Shown: positions 31,501 to 44,355 of the stretch, piece by piece
Numbering within the stretch: position 1 is the first letter of the stretch
Layout of the letters: each line of letters opens with the position of its first letter
NCBI GenBank assembly: GCA_021234155.1
Contig: JAJEKV010000025.1
Location: 124,001 to 188,000 of the forward strand
Origin: Isoetes taiwanensis
Lineage: Eukaryota > Streptophyta > Lycopodiopsida > Isoetales > Isoetaceae
Direction of reading: 5' to 3'
Length of the DNA: 64,000 bases
The notes under the pieces: model-generated
What the model was told of the DNA's origin: nothing
Databases searched by the model: none
Seen by the model: only the letters and a program-made list of their open reading frames with translations
Made by a program: the position numbers and the translations under genes

Positions 31501-34500
31501 ATCAACCGATGGCATGTTTGATTTCTTTGCTTTTCGCTTGCGCTCGGTATTCTTTTGCATTCCATGATTGTGCTAGGTTCACAAGACTAAATTGATGTGC
31601 ATGCAAAAACATGCATGTTATCGCCTTCTTCGCTGCCCATTTGAAGAATAGGCAACAAGAGGTCGTGGAGTCTTTCACTCCTCTCCCGACAAGCCATCCG
31701 AACTTGCACTCCATCGCATCCGTGGTTCAGATGTTCTTTTGTGTTTGAAGTGGAGGGTATGTAACGTAACGATGTGGGCAGCCAATTGTAGTGTTCAATA
31801 GGAATGGAGTTCATTTGAATCAGGCACAATGGTCACCATGTTCAAGTTTCTTGCCATTGAAGGGAACAGTTGCTCATTAGAGCTTCGCTTTTGAACATGT
31901 AGTGTATGTATGTTTGTGTTCAATAGTCAAGATGTACATGTTTGACTTCAAAAGAATACAATTGTAACCTTTGGGTGACATGGAAAATGGGGTTTGACCC
32001 CATCTTATTTTTGGATGGAAGGCCCTAGTGTATGGATTTGAATATTCCATGGTATATTCCTTGGATCAAGGGTCCCGCTGGACGAAAGCATGAGGGTTGG
32101 ACGAGTATGAGTATGAGGGTATGGTTATTCAATATATGATTTCTAGGAAAGAGATATCGCTAATCTACATATCATGACATATATAAAGCATGTTCCTTTT
32201 TCTTTTTTTTTTTCTATTTTCTTTGATGCAAAAAAAAAATCTATGCTTGACACCGGAAAAAATCTGATGTTAGCGCGGTGACGCCATAATTCCCCTTTCT
32301 TGCTCGCAAGCAATCCCCTCGGGTCTATGATTTCTTGCTCGCTTCTTTCCCCGCCGGGCCGATCCTCGCTCTTTGAACTGGGACTCTAAGCTTAAGATCC
32401 GTAACCTATGTGGGTTCTTGCTAAGTTTTCCCACGCTTAAAGGGTGGTCTCCTCCATGACCTCGATAAATTGAAGCCGCCGGATTTAGGGCCTGCTCCAA
32501 AGTAGGGAAAGGTCCGGGTCTAAAGCTCCAACAACCACCGCCATGATATCCAAATCACACTACCATCGAACCTAAATAAATGTGTGGCAAGTTTAGGCAA
32601 AGTGCTTAGCTCAAAAAATGGTTTTGCCCAGAACGATATCACACTATAGTGTCCGTAATAATTATAAAAGCTTCCATGTCATCTTCCACACAACCAAAGA
32701 ATGACAACAAATGATTTTAAATTTTGATCAAAGCTTTCATTATCGCTAATCCTTTCCGACCTCCACTATTCTTCATAAAATTCAGCTTTATTTCGCATTA
32801 TCCGGGTCGGAATGGTTTTTAACCATGTATGTGCCAAAAGCCCCATCCAAATTATCCCAAATATGATTGAATCATGCTTTGACGATTTAAAAGGTCCGAT
32901 GGGCATTGCATATTCGTTTCAACGATTTTGGGTGTCTTTTCTTCATGAATTTTTGCAAAACAAGATCTTCTCTCAATCCTCTTGATCCGCTATTGTATTC
33001 GGGCAGAAAAGCATTACGAAAATCCACCGCTTTTACAGATTCCGCCATCGATCACAGAGATTTTCCAAAGAATTTTCAAAGACCTACCACCGGATTTGAA
33101 CCAATCTTGCACTTAATATCCAATCACGGAGTCATTTTGACCGTAGGGCTTCCGAATTGCGCCGCTTGCTGAAACACGAAAGGGGAGCAGGTGATATGGT
33201 TGCACCGAAAGTTGTAGATGACGGGTTGCCCGCCTAAACTTGGGACAGGCTTAAATCCCCGCCTCAAAAATTTCTCGTGGTGCCATAACATCGACTAGAC
33301 ATTTGGCACCCTAGGTATGATAGTGGGTGTCCGCCTAAACCCATGGCATATTAATATTGGTTAGTTATTTATAATTTTTAGTTTGGCCCATAGTGTGATT
33401 TCTCGGCCGAAGCTGTTTGTGGAGAATGCCTACGTATATGTCAACATGCATAACATATGCATGGCGATGTTTTGTGGTTATTCAAGAGTTATGAAGCTTG
33501 CTATGCTCTATTTCACCGCAGCAAAATATCTTTGGGCTTTTGAAACAAGGATAAAACATCTAACAAATTCTCCGAGCTATTCCAAAACATCTCAATACAT
33601 AGCCCTGCCGGATCCGTGATATCTATCCGCCAAGATATCTACCGCCGTGGGTGCCGTAGACCTTCCTCGAATCGGATTCAAGGGTGCATGATCATCGCCG
33701 AGAATGCCTTGCACTATTTTTTAGCACAGACTACCCAAGGGTCGTAACAAGATCTCCCCTGCAGACTCAAAATGCCCGATTATCCTATCTAATTGGAGCA
33801 CCTAATCCCTTATATAGCACCCTCCGTGCTAAATCGACTTAATACCATATGGATTCACCACCAACATAAAAGAGTTTTCAGATTCATTTTGGCCCAACCA
33901 CCAAGTGGACCCATGAGTTCAATGGTTTCATGTTTTTGTAACATTTTAATTAAAATGCTAGTTAACTTACTTAAACATTGGCCATTAAAAACATGGATCT
34001 CGCTAACCCCAAATGGTTCTTGCGCCTTCAAGAGCTCGAATACGATTTTGATCTTCCTACAATAACCTGACCAGGTCATGGCCGCTTAAACCGCAAAAGC
34101 ACTATATATATTATAGCCATTTTAATAGTAAGTCGAATTGATCCGATACGCTTTATTGCGCTTCCGTGAGAAGAGGTGGACTTGAGTTGGACTTAGAGCA
34201 AGAGGGACATATCGCATGTGCAAAATGTGCAAAGATAGCTAGATAATCAGATCTTGGATTTTTTTCATGTTTTCTGGCCAAATAACTATCATGTTTAGAT
34301 TTTTAGCCGTGACTTAGAAGCATGCAACTTCTATGACATCCATTGGCAAAATGTTGATAAGGATGCAATTGCATGGAATAGCCGAGATCCTTTTGCATTG
34401 GCTTTGAGTTTTTGAGGAAAAATATGGAGGTTAGATTTCTCCAACTTAGACACATTTTGTTCAAATCTCCAGCTCCATAGTTGAGATCCTTTTGAATTAA

Positions 34501-34557
34501 TATTAAAACCTCCTTTGCCACAAGTTGGGCAAAAGAAATGTTCGCAGAGGCCTTGGT
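31501..34557. other. No gene seen
   Basis: Mixed AT-rich DNA, somewhat more GC-rich at 32.27-32.5 kb. Open frames are short and show no recognised motif on either strand. Confidence 0.45.
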
Positions 34558-35036
34558 CAGCCGCTGATAAAATTTTAATGCTATAAAAAATTAACATCAT
34601 TTCTAAAAAAGTATACTCAATTTTCTTTAAACCAACAACAAGAAGAAGCCTCTTGGATGATGAATTAACTTGCAAAAGTTTAATGCAAATATTCCTTATT
34701 ATCGACTCAAGTTTCTTAAGCATCGTGGACGCTGAAAAGAGAAACGCTTATGGGCGGCTCTGGATGATGAATTAACTTTCAAAAGTTTAATGCAAATATT
34801 CCTTATTACGCCGATAAATTTTACATTATAAAAAATTAACATCATTTCTAAAAAGTATACTCAATTTTCTTAAACCAACAACAAGAAGAAGCCTCTTGAT
34901 GATGAATTAACTTGCAAAAGTTTAATGCAAATATTCCTTATTATCGACTCAAGTTTCTAAGCACGTGGACGCTGGAAAAGAGAAACGCTTATGGGCGGCT
35001 CTGATGATGAATTAACTTTCAAAAGTTTAATGCAAA
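34558..35036. repeat. About 250-bp tandem duplication with indel-type differences
   Basis: The unit beginning near GATAAAATTTTA at 34565 recurs at 34813. Each copy itself contains GATGAATTAACTT(G/T)CAAAAG twice. The copies differ mostly by single-base insertions or deletions (for example CTTGGATG versus CTTGATG, TCTTTAAACC versus TCTTAAACC). A related stretch occurs at 42545-42600, and the 5' side (GAAATGTTCGC, GAGGCCTTGG) recurs near 58086. Confidence 0.85.
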
Positions 35037-36902
35037 CTAGTTATGGAAAGCCGCTAAGTGTCGCTTTAGTAACTATCCGTTAGGAAATAGAAAATAAAAG
35101 TCGTTACGTGTCCATTTTTATTTTTACTGGTGCCCAAGCATCCAATTGATGTGTTTTAAGAGAGAAAGAACATAATACTTAAGATCTCATTGTGGTATGG
35201 AAACATAGAATACTTCAAAGGTGTTAAAGAAAAAGCTACGTAATTATACACTTTTCTATGCTGAACAGTGCTCTGAATGGAGGTGGCCTGATGGTCTGTC
35301 CAAAACACGATAATAGCATATAGATATTCTTTTCCTATCAAACATGCATTGTAGATGCAAGCCCTTCCAAATTTAGCATCGCTATTGTAGTGCAAGAGTA
35401 ATCGATTTATATACAATCCTAGAAGGTTCAAGATTGATCCCGATCCTTCATGATTTTGCCCAAGAATGTATTTATAAAAAACAATAATATGGAGCATAGT
35501 TGAAGAAAAAGGAAAGTGAGAATCTATGTCGTTTATTCTACCTCTTGAAGATATGTGTGTATCTTCCCAACTTGGTTCCCTATTTGATTCTTGCTCTATT
35601 AGTATCATGTAGGCTAGAACAATTAGACACAATATGACCTAGATCCCACAATTAAAGCATGTGCTTTTTATTTTAACTTCTGATAATGAAAATAGATAAA
35701 TGTCTTTGTAGTATATTAGTTTTCAAGAAGAATGAGTGAATGAGTCGTAGAAAATATTTGCATTGATTGGGTGCTAATGTAGGTCTAGAGTAATGGGTGC
35801 TCGGCGGTTTGCGTATTTGCTTAATGCATATGTGGTGCATATTATCACAACAATGATATCAATTTGGTAGACATGTTTATGGTCGCGAGACCCCACCGGT
35901 AACCTGAAAAGTGGCCCCAACTGACCTTCCCCCACACATAACATACATAATAAGCAAATGATTTCCTCTTGTTGTTGGATCAAAGAATAAATAATAAACA
36001 AATGATTTCCTCTTGTTGGATCAAAGAAACCACTATGAGCTATGGGTGATTTATCATTTGGATGCAGACCCATTTATCACATAGATTGGTAAAATAACAT
36101 TATTAGAATATAATTCAGACATCCTAATGATTTATAGCTCCTTCACTGAGCTAATGCGCCATCTCTACTCGCTTGTATAGGCCCCCTTTTTTTTTTTTGG
36201 CATCTTCACTCAATTGATTTGAGAGGAAAACAATAGATTGGAATAAGAACATGGGTTTTTGGTCAGTGCATCTCATGTGTTTATAAATGTTGGTTAAGGA
36301 TGGCTCTAAAAGAGGTATTCTTTGTAAATAGTATGGATCATTATGTTTTATTGTCACGTGAAAATCGCTTGGCAATATGTGAATATATCATTACATATGC
36401 CATCCATATTAATATAATTCCCATAGAAAACAGCTTTTTAGTACATGTCAAACTTGGACGGCTTTCCTTTTACACATCTTTCAGAGGTAGCAAGTTAATA
36501 GCAATACCTAAGCACGTGAAATCAAAGATGTTGAGTAATCACAAATATATCACAAATGTTGCTGTTGCTAGGCTTTTGCGAACATTTGTCATGTTGCTGC
36601 TTGCTTAAGGAAAAAAATTTATGCTTACTATGGAAAGGTACTGAATCTTAAAAACACACATTGTCCTAGTGAAAACATTCTTTATTGGTAGAAGTAGAGC
36701 TGGCAGGGATTGCCAGCAACTGGGTATATCTTAATGTGTCTGCTTATCCACTATGAAATAACTTGTTCAATGCATGTGCATGTGGTAATTTTGGTCTCTA
36801 TATCTCTATCTACGCACGCCTCCAGCTTGTCTATGGCCCTTCTTTTAATTCGCTTTAGTACAATTTAAAAACGTGGTTTCTTAATTGTTGGCTAGAATAA
36901 AG
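35037..36902. other. No gene supported; short direct repeat at 35.95-36.03 kb
   Basis: The longest frame (158 residues, minus strand, 35156-35632) has no recognisable motif and biased composition. A 45-bp direct repeat (AAATGATTTCCTCTTGTTG) lies at 35955-36030. Confidence 0.45.
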
Positions 36903-37075
36903 AATGTGGCAATGGCATGCCTATCGCTAGCAGCAATTGCGTAAGAGAGTCAAAGAAAAAGCAATAAAAAATAAGAGCACCAAATCCACACACAAAAGAA
37001 TTCCTCCCAATTTCTGGAATACCAAAAATGTATCCCGACCCCCAAACTCCTCAAAACTTTTACAAATAACAACAA
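36903..37075. repeat. Dispersed repeat, copy 1 (partner at 40232-40412)
   Basis: This stretch and 40232-40412 share ordered words in the same orientation: GGCATGCCTA or catACATGCCTAACG, GAAGCAATAAAAGAAAA-like runs, CCAAATCCA, GGAATACC, CCCAAAC and CCTCAAAAC. Their orientation and spacing suggest an old repeat family or distant direct repeats. Confidence 0.6.
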
Positions 37076-37224
37076 CTTCCAAAAACATTGTCCAACATAC
37101 TGAAAAATCCCAAGTTAACAATACTGATTGATGCTAAAAAGGAGCTGCGAATATGAATGTGGGTGGAGGGGTATGATGCGATTCAATGCCACCAATAAAT
37201 ACATAAAATGAGGATGTTTGCTCG

Positions 37225-37390
37225 TATCAATATCCAAACCTAACATTTTATTATTTAGGGCACTATCATTATTTATGGGACTATCAGTACACAGACCCAA
37301 CATTGTAATTATTTATGGCACTGCCATTATTTACGGTAGTATTAGTGTCCACACCCAACATTGTAATTATTTATGGCACTATCATGTTTG
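37225..37390. repeat. 57-58 bp tandem repeat, about three copies
   Basis: CCCAACATTGTAATTATTTA recurs at 37296 and 37354, with a diverged first copy near 37239. Confidence 0.8.
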
Positions 37391-40231
37391 TAGTATACAT
37401 GTTGCTTTTCATTTTTAAATTATGTACAAGCTCGTTGTCTTATCTCAAGCACCCCTACATGGGCTCTCAAATCCCTCACACCCCTCTACACAAAGACATC
37501 CTTTGGGCCGGGGCTTTAGTTGCCCTCAATCACATAAATATTCAAAGCGATGAAGGAGCAACAAATAATAAGATCTACTGAATGAATACATTGAAAGCAA
37601 GTAAACAAACTAATGAAGCATCCTTCACCCAAACAACCAATCAATATGCCAAATCAAAGAGAAGAACGTAACAATGACTTCTCCTACTGCTTTACCGGAT
37701 AGATTCCTCTTTGGAATCATAAGAGCTGTTTGGAACCATGTGCAAAAGTTCATGAGTTGTTCAAACCATGTTGAAAAACTTCAACAATCAATAACTGAAC
37801 CGCTGGAGGATTCATTCAATTGACCATATGTTATGGAATGCGACTCCAAAGATATACATAATACTCGTGAAAGCCGGCATTTTAACCATTCATTTGTCTA
37901 GCTTCTTCAAAAGTTGGTTTTCTACCTTGGTGAGAAGGCCAATCTCAGAATTACCAATTGCCGACATCCGTGATATATGTAGTATAACAGTTAGTTCAAA
38001 CAACTACTTAGCTTTTAGCATCAAAGAAACTCCTGACAAATAGAATAAGCTCATTTCAAAGCTTCCGACCGATATAGACCCAAGCAGGTATAATATATAA
38101 TATATATACTCACATGATGGCAGAGACATAGTACATACAAAAAGAAGCACCCAAGAAACTCAATAAACAAAATAAGTTGATTACATGCTTCTAATTGATA
38201 TAAAGACAAACAATAGCTGAATGTGATTATCCTTCAAAAGAATAATCTTAACAATCTGACATGCGATACACCTCAAAAGCATAAATGATATTATTTTACT
38301 CTTTAGACCTTGATGTTAGCTTACATGAGTTATCATATGTTTAACTTCACCAGATTATTCATCCAATCCAAGTAGTTACTTGACTAATATTAAACATACA
38401 CGTAAGACATATAGTGTAAAGGATGAGATGTAGACACATACATAAATCTGAAAGAAAAGAGTTAAGACCATATAAGTACCGTATAGACGACTAAACTTGG
38501 AATAACCTTCACCCTAGAGACACATAGTTTAGCCCTCAATTATGTACTGTAAATATTCCAAGGGTGCTTATGTACATACAAGCCTTAAGGAAATGCAATA
38601 AATTTATGTGTAAATACAGAATTATAGCAATATTACACAATCAGTATTTCACAGGAATGTTATATTGGCAGGCTTGAGACGATCTATGGCATCAAAAACT
38701 GTAGAGTTACGCCTCAAGCATGCAACAAACCCTGTAAAAACGTATTACTGTTGTGTTGCCAAAGCAGGCAGATGCACTCTCTTTTATTAAACTTTCCGTT
38801 TTCTCTCAAAGGTAAAATAAGGCATGCAATTGTGCTGGCTATAAAACCGCTAAAATCTCAAAACTTACAGTTGCATTGCATAGAAGCCGCCCTATAATTA
38901 AAGCTACAGAAGTAGGGCTGCACCTTCCACATCTTGTCATCCCCAGTATATATACACAAAAATATCCATCACCGCCACAATCAAATAATGGCCACCTCCA
39001 CATGTCGGGCAAAATGAATAGCTTCCATGCCCACAAAATCACCTTTCAAAGCCTCTGTGCCAGCGTATAACAAATTGAGATGTAGCTTCCTAGCAAATGG
39101 TATGAAAAAAATGACATTATATCGAAAGTTTTTGCAGGAGCAAGAGCTAAGGTTTAACTTTTTCTAGCAGGTTCCATGAAGCTAAATAATACCGTAATAT
39201 ATATTGAAGAGTGCTAACTTACCGCAACTACTCTAACGGAAAAGCACGGACTTGGTGAACCCCATTTTCACCTACACTTCTGTGTCTACTGAAGTTATCA
39301 GTGATGCGAGTTTCAAAGACTACACACGTTGTCATCCAATTTAAAATGGCTGGAGAGAATAAAGGACATTGTAATGATATGGCTATTAGCTCTAAAATAA
39401 TCAAGGCTGTATGGCTTTAACAATACGAAGAAGTAGCCAACTGATAAAATGAAGATGTGGTCTCTGATGCAGATGCCCTTGAAGCACATGAATGCAAGTT
39501 TTGACCACCTGAAAGATCAGGGAAACATAGCCTGCTATTGTACTTACAGCAGATCCCTTCAAATAAGTTTTAATAACACCAGACACATATTCTAGTGTCA
39601 GGGATAAAAAGGAATATAGGCACATCATGGTCCAAAAGTTATTGAGCTAGTACATTTCCCTTTTACATTACGAATGTCCAGCCCCCTGGACCTGTTAGTT
39701 TGTAACATGATATAGCTTGCTTTATCTTGAACGGCCAAACAATCTATCTATGCTTTGAACATATACCTTCCATATACATAAAGAAGAATAGTGCATCAAC
39801 CAGTACATGTGTTACCTTTTCTCACAAAGACTTCTTTGCTAGGCCCTACTCAAAAGCTTTTGGCCTTAGAAGGCACCTTATCCATGACACTATGCACATG
39901 ATGGGTTACACACCACTTTCATCTCTAACTTGGGTAAACTACTACAACTGCAAAAAATTTCAAAAAAATTCTTAAAAATCAGGTAAAAGCAAGATGGAGT
40001 ACACAGGTTTTGCTGACTCAGGCCTTCTAGAATTCGGCTCGCACACCATGTGCACCCCTTCTAGCTCTGCAGAAGGAAATAATATGGCATCAAGCAAAAA
40101 GGATAGATGAAAACAAAAAATTTCAACCAAACCCTAGGTGAAGATGAAGAGGCTCTGCACATCGAATACGACAAAACCAAGGCTGGAAACATCATCAGCA
40201 TGTGACAACATGAATGATTTTATTAAACTGA
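37391..40231. other. No gene seen
   Basis: AT-rich DNA with short frames only. Confidence 0.45.
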
Positions 40232-40412
40232 GACGATTGTGGCAACGTGGCATACATGCCTAACGCCAGCAAGAATCGGATAAGGAGAATCCATGAGGAA
40301 GCAATAAAAGAAAAAAATAGGAGCCCCAAATCCAATACGACAAAATTTTCTCGATTTTGGAATACCGGGAATTTATTCCGGCTCCCCAAACCCTCAAAAC
40401 CTTTAAAAAGTA
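40232..40412. repeat. Dispersed repeat, copy 2 (partner at 36903-37075)
   Basis: See the partner copy. Identity is moderate and interrupted by small gaps. No coding region is associated. Confidence 0.6.
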
Positions 40413-42684
40413 ACTTAAAAACAATTCCAACAATAAATAACAACCAAAGACTGAAAGAGAGATGAAAAGAAGATAATAAACACATGATGCAACAAAGAAA
40501 CAAAATACATTGTTCTAAGTTGGAGCCATAATGATACCTGGGAAAAAATGTATGATGACCATTTATCCAAAGGGCCCCGAAAATATATTTAACTTCAAGA
40601 AACAAAGCCTAGGTGCCGAAATTCATGCACGTGAACTCCACAATCAAACCAGGCAACAGAATAGATCCCGTGCCGACCCCTCGAGTTGTAAAATGAGTTT
40701 GCAAAAGGGAGAGAAAATCATAGGATTAAATGAACTTGAAGCGAAAAAAACGTCCCATCCAAAGGAAGCATGAGGGATGTTCAAACGCTTGCATCAATAT
40801 AAAGATATCTCTGCACAAAAAGCATAATGTTTATAGAGCATCCGGTGAAGGGAACAAAAATGGCAAGAAAGAAAAAAGACTCAATTCAACCTACTAAAAA
40901 TGCTTATATTATATGGCTCGAACGAAATTTCTTAAAGACTTACATTGATGTTCGCCTTCATGAATTTCCGAAAATATACTCGCAGAAACAAAGCAAAAAC
41001 GGTGGGTATTCTTCCGATTAAATGAACGGGTCAAGGTATATTGCATAAATGGTTGAACAAAATACAAGAAAAAAGACCTGGATATATTTGCTTTTCAAAG
41101 ACTTATCGAGAAACGCCTTCATGACTCAAAAACAAGAAGGCCATGGCTATGGGATGAAGTAACTAACGGGGATGAGATCCAAATTTGAGAAGCACAATAG
41201 ACCATAATTCTTCATAATTTCATTGAGATCTTGCCGAGGAATGCTAGAAAGTCATGCAAGATCCACTAACCCCGACATAAAAATATCCGATGCCTTGAAA
41301 GGGATACTTAGAAGTACCGTAGTAGTTCCTTCCATGGCATGTATATATGTCATGTTCTCGCCTTCTTCAAGATTCCAAAAATCCGAGAATAAAATTAAAT
41401 TGGAAAAGGATGCAAGGAAACTAAATGAAAGAGATTGACACCCATCATTTAAAATTACCTTTAAAGCTACAAGTTTCCAAAGGCACCACCAGCGTCAATG
41501 CAAAAGGTATTTACCTCGCATAGATCCAAAGATAATTAGATGCCCAAAGATGAAGATGCTAAACTAAGCAAGCAATATAAAATTGATAGGAAGGCGTAAT
41601 AATTATAAGCTTGTTGTAAGCTCAAGTTAGGTAATCTTTGACAAATTGCCTAAATAATAATAGATAAGGCACCTCTTCAATCCGAAGCTTCAACCCGCTA
41701 ATATTCCCATGTTTCAATTAATATGGAATCCTCCGCCATGCATGCCCATACCATAAACTTCTTTTCCGAAGGTGAAATAAACCAACATATAAAAGCTCAA
41801 AAATTGTAATTTTTGGGAACCAGCATGCAAAGAACTAAGAAACATTTCTGATTGATGCTTTGCAACAGGGAATATAGAGCAAAGAAGAGCAAGAACTAAA
41901 AATGATAGGGGAAAATATAGGGCACAAAGAGCAAGAACAAAAACAAATCAAGATGATTGAAACCGAGGTATGCCGATAGATGCTTCAAATTGCATGGCAA
42001 TGGGAATCATTTGACACCTTGCAACATGTCATGCACGTGGAAAATTTTGCATAACCACAAAATTCTCCTCAGATCTTCCTTTAAACCGGCAATACAACCT
42101 TGAGCTCTTCGATGCTTGACTTTAAGAATGAACTAAAAAATATCGAAGTGAGGGGCTATGGTGGCAGCCCTCGGCCAAACGGTAATGATGGATCCGCTAG
42201 ATTTGGGTTCTTCGAAATTAGTTCGAAAGCAAATACCTAAACCCCTCAAGCCTGAATCAAGTTAGACTTTAAAGAGACCAAACCGTGCGCCACATAGAAT
42301 CACCTCGTGACATCCCGCGAATGCAAATGGCAGGATATTTCTCCGCCATCTCCATTCAAATGAAATCCGCAACTTTTATTAGGTGACATGCAAACGATCG
42401 GTGGAAAACCCCTCTCAAAAATCATACAAACAAAAAACATTTCATTTTTGATAACCGAAAAGATTAAGCCTCAAAAATTCCTACAACCTTAAAAAAAAGT
42501 GGTCTGAAAAAATCTAAAAGTTTTAACGAAAACCAAATTTAAACAATAGGATATTCCTTATTACTGACTCAAGTTTCTTATGCATATGGGAAAGAGAAAT
42601 GTGTCACGCACATAATTTTGTATATATAATTTTTTTCAGATTTTTTTTATTCTATTTCTATTTGTTGACACGTGTTCCTTTTTT
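40413..42684. other. No gene supported
   Basis: AT-rich sequence with loosely repeated phrases (CGCCTTCATGA, GATTAAATGAAC, AACAAAGC) at 40.7-41.1 kb, suggesting old repeat DNA. No domain recognised. Confidence 0.4.
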
Positions 42685-42999
42685 TTTTCCTAAATACAAA
42701 TTTTTGGTGAAGATTTTCCGGTGGTTTACAGGCGATAAATTTTGCATCAACGATGCAAAGAAGAGGGGAAGGCTTGTGATTTTGAGCAAGATTAGGTTGG
42801 AGGGGAGGGGCGGGTGTGGATTTTGGAGGAATTCATTGAGGTAGCCACCAAGTTTGTTACAATCCAGCCTTGCACCAGCAGCTTGTCTCGGCAATGGCAG
42901 ACGGTAGCTTTACATGGGGTTTTTTCCAGGGTACTCAATTCGGAGATCTTTTTCCCGAGCACAGATGTGGATTTCGAAAACTCTCTGGAGATCTTCTAA
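42685..42999 (+). pseudogene. Possible LINE ORF1-like fragment
   Basis: Across two plus-strand frames the translation reads KIFRWFTGDKFCINDAKKRG, RLVILSKIRLEGRG, FWRNSL and then WQTVALHGVFSRVL. A Lys-Arg-Gly segment followed by a hydrophobic strand, a Gly-rich turn and FWRNSL resembles the N-terminal region of plant LINE ORF1-type proteins as I remember them. The match is weak and I cannot name the family firmly. A frame change occurs near 42830. Confidence 0.25.
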
Positions 43000-43794
43000 G
43001 AGCTTTCAAATAGGATCAAGACCAAGGGTTAAGAAAGATTCGACTCCTTGATAAAAAAGATAAAAGGCCCAAAGACACAGATGCAAAATTCTATGTTGGT
43101 TTTCCAAGAACATAAAAAGGGAGTTGCGTTAGAAGAAAGAAAGGTACAGATCCGATGGTGTACGTCATGGCCGGAGGCGATATGCATCTATTTAATTCGA
43201 GACCTTTTAGGGCAAATATGGTGGTCAAGGAATTCAAAAAAAGACCACTATCCCAGACAAGTGCTTTAAGTGCTTTAGGTGCTTTACCTCGAGTGCTTTT
43301 CGCTCAATGACCTCGGGGTTGTTACCCGTAAATAGGATGGATCATCCCCGCGGGAGGTAAGGATCGATGACATGGATGATCCCGGGTGGGAGACCTCAAA
43401 TGGCAAGGATCGCTAATGAGATCTTCGCGGTATGAACCCACATGCGGACAAGATTGATTTTGGCTCTCTTTCATCGCATAAGAACACAAGCTAGAGTTCA
43501 AACCGCATAGAAATGATAGGTGAATTAACAATGTTTTATTGCAATTTGATTTTAGATTGATAATTCAATCTTTGTTGCATCGAGATTGAATTGTGGCCTT
43601 TGAAAAGCATCCATTTCCAGAAGAAGCTTTTGGGATTCAAACCAAGTGAGAAGAGACAATCTGATCACTCTTTGTTTTTTTCTTAAGAGTATTTTGTTCC
43701 ATTCTTTTCAATGTATTATGCATCTCTAATGCTGTATCCTAGATCTACTGCTATTTTTTTTCCCAGAATGGGAAAAATTAATGAGCACACCTCA

Positions 43795-44355
43795 GACATT
43801 GATATCTTGAGTTCCTACCAATCTATTTTGAGCGATTTACTTTGATCTAGAAGTATACTTCGGTCTTTCTTTGCAATCAAAATCACACAAATCCGATCTC
43901 TGAGAGAGTGAGAAATAGCCTCAAACTTGGCTGGATTTTTCTGTTACAGTGGGTGCAGAAATTGATGTCACAAGAATATACAAATTCAGACTTTAATATC
44001 TCTTTGACAGCTGATCGGTTTTGAGTGATCTCACACGAATTTGAAACTAGACACTTAGCACTTTCTCTTGCAATTTAAATCACTCAAATCTGAGCTTATG
44101 TGAGGAGGAGAAACAAGCCCTCAAAGTTCTGATTTTTTTTGTTACAGGTTCTGATTTTTGTTACAGGTTCTGATTTTTTGTCACAGAAATATACCAAAAC
44201 TCAGAATTTGATATCTTGAGTTTTACGAATAGTTTTTGATGATTTTACCCGCATCTAAAAGTAGACATCTGTGCCTTTCTCTGCAGCTTAAATCAATTAA
44301 ATCTGAGCTTGATGCGGAGAAATGACCCCTCCAAAGTTGGCCAATTTTCACTAAT
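43795..44355. repeat. Three diverged about 200-bp tandem units
   Basis: Three consecutive blocks share the order (T)TGATATCTTGAG, GATTTxxxx(C)ATCTAxAAGTA, CTTTCTxTGCA, CAAATC(C/T)GA, GAGAAA and CCTC(A)AA. Starts are near 43798, 43993 and 44203, so the period is about 195-210 bp. The second unit ends in a triplicated GTTCTGATTTTT(G)TTACAG. Confidence 0.7.

Noticed and set aside
32270-32510. Slightly GC-richer block that might be organelle-derived DNA
   Set aside because: No recognisable plastid or mitochondrial gene could be read from it.
35156-35632. 158-residue minus-strand open frame
   Set aside because: No recognisable motif, skewed composition, no splice or promoter context; chance frame in AT-rich DNA is likely.
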